Source of the DNA: Deltaproteobacteria bacterium
GTDB lineage: Bacteria; Desulfobacterota; Desulfobulbia; Desulfobulbales; BM004
Assembly (NCBI GenBank): GCA_019312985.1
Contig: JAFDCC010000150.1
Coordinates: forward strand, 1 to 8,573
Length of the DNA: 8,573 nucleotides
Direction of reading: 5' to 3'
Made by a program: the position numbers and the translations under genes. Shown here one piece after another: positions 6,216-8,573 of the stretch (position 1 is the first letter of the stretch; every line of letters begins with the position of its first letter). The notes below the pieces were generated by a model. It was not told the DNA's origin. It ran no database searches and was given only the letters and a program-made list of their open reading frames with translations.

Positions 6216-8078
6216 ATGAATGCAAAGAGGATGATGACGGGCCCAGGCATGGTTCTGGGCACCTTGTTTTTTCTGCTCGTGCTGCTCGTCGGACCGGCCG
6301 CCGCGGGTCAAACCTGCCCGGAGCGCGAGGCGGCGCTGCAGGAGGCCGTGACGGTCCAGGATTTTGAGCAGTTCATTGCCGATAGCAGCCCCTGCGAACT
6401 TGCCTTTGTTGCAGTGCAGCGGCTGGCAGCGGTGCACGTCAACAGCAGAAACTGGCAGGCGGCCGCCGATACCTATAAAAAGTTCAAGCCCTCCTTTCCG
6501 ATGATGGCAGAGCGGTTTGACAGGATAATCGCCCTGCTTCAGGCCCCTGAAGAGTATCTGGAAAGAGCCCGGCTCGGCTCCGGGGTAAACACCCGGGGAG
6601 CGGAGTTCAGGCCTGTTATCTCGTCCGACGGCGGGACCCTTTATTTTACCCGCAACCGGGGGAAAGATGCCGGCGGCGAGGATATATATTTTTCTGTCAG
6701 GAAGCTTCGCAGCTGGCAGACTGCCGACAATGTCGGCCCTCCTGTTTCAACCCCGGGCAACGAAATGCTGCTCGACATCTCGGCGGACGGCAGCAGGATG
6801 ACCCTCATGGGTAACTATCCCGGCTCCTTTGGACGCGGCGATATCTTTTACACGGATAAGGGCAAGAAATGCTGGTCTGAGATACAGCATTACCCTGCGC
6901 CGATCAACACGGAGCATTTTGACTCGGACGCCATGCTGCCGGCGGACGGCCGGACCATTCTCTTTGTTTCGGACCGGCCCGGCAACGTCGGCACCTTCAA
7001 GCCGAAGGAAAGCCTGTTCCACGGAAGCTATTCCGGGAATACCGATATATATGTGTACGTTGAGAAAGAAGGCGGTGGTGAACTTGTCAACCTCGGGCCT
7101 ACGGTCAATACCCCGTTTGCCGAGTACTCCCCCCACCTGCACCCGGATGGGAGGACCCTCTATTTCAGCTCTGAGGGACATTACGGCCTCGGCGGCCTCG
7201 ATGTATTCGTGACGACCCGCCAGAGCGACTCGTCCTGGACCGAGTGGAGCGAGCCGGTGAACCTGGGCAAGGAAATTAACGGCCCCTACAATGACTGGGG
7301 TTTCCAGGTAACAACGGCGGGCGACCTGGCGTACTATGCCACTGCGGAAAAGAAGTCCGACTGCTGGGAGGGTGATATCGCAGGACCCGGAAGCGGCTGC
7401 GGCCCAAGCGATATTTTTACCACCCAACTGCCTCTTGCAGCGCGGCCTGCTGTGACGGTCACCGTTTCCGGCCTTGTCACCGATCCGGACAAAAATCCGC
7501 TGGCGGCCGATATTGTCTGGAACGATTTGACCCTGAACAGGTCCGCCGGTGCGGCCAAGAGCGACCCCGACACCGGGGAGTACCTCATCGTGCTGCCGGC
7601 CGGGCACCGCTATGGCTACTCAGCGGAAAAAGAGGGTTACATGGGGGCCTCGGAAACCCTTGATTTCACCGCGGTCGAAACCTCCACCGACTACAGGCAT
7701 GATATTGTCCTCTATCCCCTCGATCAGCTGGTGAAAGAGCAGATTCCCCTTAAGCTGAACAATATCTTCTTTGACTTTGACAAGTATTCCCTCCGGCCCG
7801 AGTCCTCCCTTGAGTTGGACCGCTGGGTCGCTGTATTCAAAAAGAACCCTGCCCTGAAGGCCGAGATCCACGGCCACACATGCTGGATCGGTACGGAGAA
7901 GTACAACCAGAATCTCTCCGAGAACCGGGCCGGGGCTGTTGTAAACTACCTCGTGCAACAGGGGGTCGACGGGAGCCGGTTGACCATGAAGGGCTTTGGC
8001 GAAACGCGGCCGGCGGCGAGCAACGAAACGCGGCAGGGCCGCGAGGCCAACAGGCGGGTGGAAGTGCTGCTGAAGTAA
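6216..8078 (+). CDS. PD40 propeller / OmpA-domain envelope protein
   Basis: A 620-aa exported protein, probably periplasmic and attached to peptidoglycan. Order: signal peptide with hydrophobic core 12-26 and likely cleavage after Ala30 (no lipobox); helical, possibly TPR-like region about 35-118; five PD40/TolB-like blades at about 130-405 (RPVISSDGGTLYFTR 132-146, LLDISADGSRMTLM 185-198, DAMLPADGRTILFVSDR 238-254, SPHLHPDGRTLYFSS 305-319, GFQVTTAGDLAYYAT 362-376); a carboxypeptidase-regulatory-like beta domain about 412-500; an OmpA C-terminal domain about 512-620 (IFFDFDKYSLRPES, YNQNLSENRAGAVVNYL, GRE-NRRVEVLL). Family knowledge suggests the OmpA domain anchors to peptidoglycan while the propeller binds a partner. 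Notably, the conserved GHTD reads GHTC (Cys556), although the partner Arg571 is kept. The mature form has six cysteines (34, 60, 219, 383, 395, 556). AGGAGG lies 9 nt before the ATG. It appears monocistronic; the actual ligand is unknown. Confidence 0.88.
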   Translation: MNAKRMMTGPGMVLGTLFFLLVLLVGPAAAGQTCPEREAALQEAVTVQDFEQFIADSSPCELAFVAVQRLAAVHVNSRNWQAAADTYKKFKPSFPMMAERFDRIIALLQAPEEYLERARLGSGVNTRGAEFRPVISSDGGTLYFTRNRGKDAGGEDIYFSVRKLRSWQTADNVGPPVSTPGNEMLLDISADGSRMTLMGNYPGSFGRGDIFYTDKGKKCWSEIQHYPAPINTEHFDSDAMLPADGRTILFVSDRPGNVGTFKPKESLFHGSYSGNTDIYVYVEKEGGGELVNLGPTVNTPFAEYSPHLHPDGRTLYFSSEGHYGLGGLDVFVTTRQSDSSWTEWSEPVNLGKEINGPYNDWGFQVTTAGDLAYYATAEKKSDCWEGDIAGPGSGCGPSDIFTTQLPLAARPAVTVTVSGLVTDPDKNPLAADIVWNDLTLNRSAGAAKSDPDTGEYLIVLPAGHRYGYSAEKEGYMGASETLDFTAVETSTDYRHDIVLYPLDQLVKEQIPLKLNNIFFDFDKYSLRPESSLELDRWVAVFKKNPALKAEIHGHTCWIGTEKYNQNLSENRAGAVVNYLVQQGVDGSRLTMKGFGETRPAASNETRQGREANRRVEVLLK

Positions 8079-8114
8079 GGAGTGAGGAGTGAAAAGACTA
8101 GGACTGAGGATTGA
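8079..8114 (+). repeat. Four GGANTGA heptamers after the stop codon
   Basis: Directly after the TAA of the OmpA-family gene, GGAGTGA occurs twice in tandem (8079-8092). After an 8-nt interruption come GGACTGA and GGATTGA (8101-8114). The consensus is GGANTGA. Similar GAGTGAG-rich tracts recur loosely to 8190. The function is unknown; it looks like a short low-complexity repeat filling the gap to the terminator. Confidence 0.6.
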
Positions 8115-8119
8115 GTGAG

Positions 8120-8157
8120 AAAAAAGGGACAGGCTGGACGGCCTGTCCCTTTTTTTT
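8120..8157. terminator. Strong intrinsic terminator, probably bidirectional
   Basis: GGGACAGGC (8126-8134) and GCCTGTCCC (8141-8149) form a perfect 9-bp GC-rich stem with a 6-nt loop, followed by eight T (8150-8157). A run of six A just before the stem (8120-8125) extends the pairing to about 15 bp and supplies a T-tract on the opposite strand. It ends the OmpA-family transcript 42 bp after the stop codon. Confidence 0.92.
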
Positions 8158-8213
8158 GAGTGAGTGGGGGTGGAAGTTGGCAGTGAGTAGTTCGTTGCAA
8201 TTAAGAAAATTCT

Positions 8214-8303
8214 TGTCATTTCGAACGGATGTGAGAAATCTTCAAGTTTGCAGGTTGCAACAACCTTAAAGATCTCTCCGGCCTGCGGCCGTTCGAGATG
8301 ACA
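8214..8303. repeat. 90-nt imperfect palindrome (dispersed-repeat type)
   Basis: The outer arms TGTCATTTCGAACGG (8214-8228) and CCGTTCGAGATGACA (8289-8303) pair over 15 positions with a single G-T wobble. Inner arms GAGAAATCTTCAA (8233-8245) and TTAAAGATCTCTC (8266-8278) pair at 11 of 13 positions. The centre can form GGTTG-CAA-CAACC (8253-8265). Sequences starting with this TGTCATTTCGA pattern and containing GAGAAATCT are, from memory, a recurrent intergenic repeat type in several bacterial groups; this could not be checked here. It looks like a MITE- or REP-like element able to fold as one long hairpin in RNA or single-stranded DNA. Confidence 0.75.
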
Positions 8304-8327
8304 CTAAATTTCCCTGTACAATAATAT

Positions 8328-8375
8328 AAAAGGGGTCTGACCCATCAACAAAATAGGGACCCGACCCCTCCTTTT
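8328..8375. repeat. GGGGTC inverted repeat (REP-like)
   Basis: AAAAGGGGTC (8328-8337) is mirrored by GACCCC (8363-8368) and, after three bases, TTTT (8372-8375). The left arm is itself a small palindrome, GGGTCTGACCC (8333-8343). From memory, GGGGTC-type palindromes bounded by A and T runs are common dispersed repeats in environmental proteobacteria, sometimes near REP-associated transposase genes; no such gene is in the window. Confidence 0.6.
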
Positions 8376-8387
8376 CCAACTGACACG

Positions 8388-8416
8388 GTATCATCTGCCA
8401 TGTCGGCAGATGATAC
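8388..8416. repeat. Perfect 12-bp hairpin
   Basis: GTATCATCTGCC (8388-8399) and GGCAGATGATAC (8405-8416) are perfectly complementary around a 5-nt loop, ATGTC. No T-tract follows, so it is not a typical terminator. The arm contains ATCTGCC, one base different from the ATCTGCG unit of the array that begins two bases later, which suggests a shared origin. Confidence 0.75.
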
Positions 8417-8417
8417 G

Positions 8418-8447
8418 TCTGCGCCCGTCTGCGTCCATCTGCGGTTA
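8418..8447. repeat. Triplet 10-nt array, copy 1
   Basis: TCTGCG occurs at 8418, 8428 and 8438, each followed by four variable bases, giving an exact 10-nt period; the last unit runs into GTTA. On the other strand it reads as CGCAGA repeats. Arrays of this kind (CCGCAGATGNACGCAGA) are, from memory, widespread intergenic repeats in deltaproteobacteria, Verrucomicrobia and Planctomycetes. The function is unknown. Confidence 0.7.
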
Positions 8448-8502
8448 AACTTGCCTGTTTGTACCCTTGAAACCTCGGTCCCTCGGCCCCTTGTGTCAGT
8501 CA

Positions 8503-8522
8503 TCGGCAGCTTAGGATGCCGA
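8503..8522. repeat. Short hairpin between the two arrays
   Basis: TCGGCA (8503-8508) pairs perfectly with TGCCGA (8517-8522) around an 8-nt loop. Only five A and one T follow, so terminator activity is unlikely. It may be part of the surrounding repeat cluster. Confidence 0.35.
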
Positions 8523-8537
8523 AAAATCTCGTTTCTG

Positions 8538-8567
8538 TCTGCACCTGTCTGCGCTCGTCTGCGGTTA
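8538..8567. repeat. Triplet 10-nt array, copy 2
   Basis: TCTGCA (8538), TCTGCG (8548) and TCTGCG (8558) repeat with the same exact 10-nt period and the same GTTA ending as copy 1. It starts exactly 120 bp after copy 1. The spacer bases differ from those in copy 1 apart from the shared ending, so the hexamer and the period appear to be the conserved part. Confidence 0.7.
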
Positions 8568-8573
8568 CAATTC

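Larger units (their letters stand above)
8379..8500. repeat. 122-bp segment bounded by 8-bp inverted repeats
   Basis: ACTGACAC (8379-8386) is the exact reverse complement of GTGTCAGT (8493-8500). The enclosed segment contains the perfect hairpin at 8388-8416 and the first TCTGCG array. The arms could be the ends of a tiny element, but 8 bp over this distance can also arise by chance. Confidence 0.3.
8158..8573. other. Repeat-rich non-coding tail
   Basis: I see no credible gene here on either strand. The stretch holds six separate repeat structures within 8214-8567, listed individually. It reads as an intergenic site where several families of small dispersed repeats have accumulated. Whether a gene follows immediately to the right cannot be seen. 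Confidence 0.6.

Noticed and set aside
6747..7607. 286-aa open frame on the - strand within the OmpA-family gene
   Set aside because: Long antisense frame typical of GC-rich coding DNA; the + strand has clear PD40 motifs in the same stretch.
7620..8219. 199-aa open frame on the - strand covering the terminator
   Set aside because: It would have to read through a strong stem and T/A tracts, overlaps the OmpA domain, and its N-terminal part is encoded by low-complexity repeats.
8388..8567. CRISPR-like array in the repeat tail
   Set aside because: Repeats are only 6 nt with 4-nt gaps, there are two three-unit blocks rather than long repeats with ~30-nt spacers, and no cas genes are present.

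Overview
The window looks like a chromosomal piece of a Gram-negative, moderately GC-rich bacterium, most probably a deltaproteobacterium in the broad sense (Desulfobacterota/Desulfuromonadota). That placement is inferred from the gene set (PhoR with a large extracytoplasmic sensor, PhoU, a DUF47 protein with a Pit transporter, and an OmpA protein with a PD40 propeller) and from the style of the intergenic repeats. No rRNA or clade-specific marker is present to prove it.

Left part (1-5044, + strand): a phosphate block. A candidate Pho box of three 11-nt-phased half-sites (124-156) precedes phoR, a membrane-bound sensor histidine kinase. PhoU follows after a 164-bp gap that holds an extended -10 promoter. 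Next come a DUF47 PhoU-like protein and a PiT-family phosphate transporter, only 26 bp apart. The likely logic is that PhoR senses phosphate status with PhoU as its brake, while the DUF47-Pit pair handles low-affinity phosphate (metal-phosphate) uptake. Neither phoB nor the pst genes are visible here.

Middle (5046-6215): nfo, an endonuclease IV with all nine metal ligands, lies on the - strand and converges on pit with a single base between the stop codons. The 312-bp region upstream of nfo is shared with a divergent + strand gene. It carries a two-tier inverted repeat overlapping a possible nfo -10, and a plausible promoter for the rightward gene.

Right part (6216-8573): a secreted protein of 620 aa with a signal peptide, a helical N-terminal region, a five-blade PD40-type propeller, a carboxypeptidase-regulatory-like beta domain and a C-terminal OmpA peptidoglycan-binding domain. 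The conserved Asp of that domain's GHTD motif is replaced by Cys. The gene ends in short GGANTGA repeats and a strong terminator. The last ~360 bp contain no credible gene. They are packed with dispersed-type repeats: a 90-nt palindrome, a GGGGTC palindrome, a perfect 12-bp hairpin, and two copies of a triplet (TCTGCG + 4 nt) array exactly 120 bp apart. The most unusual material in the window is this repeat cluster and the altered OmpA motif. I see no clear evidence of a new defence or biosynthetic system.
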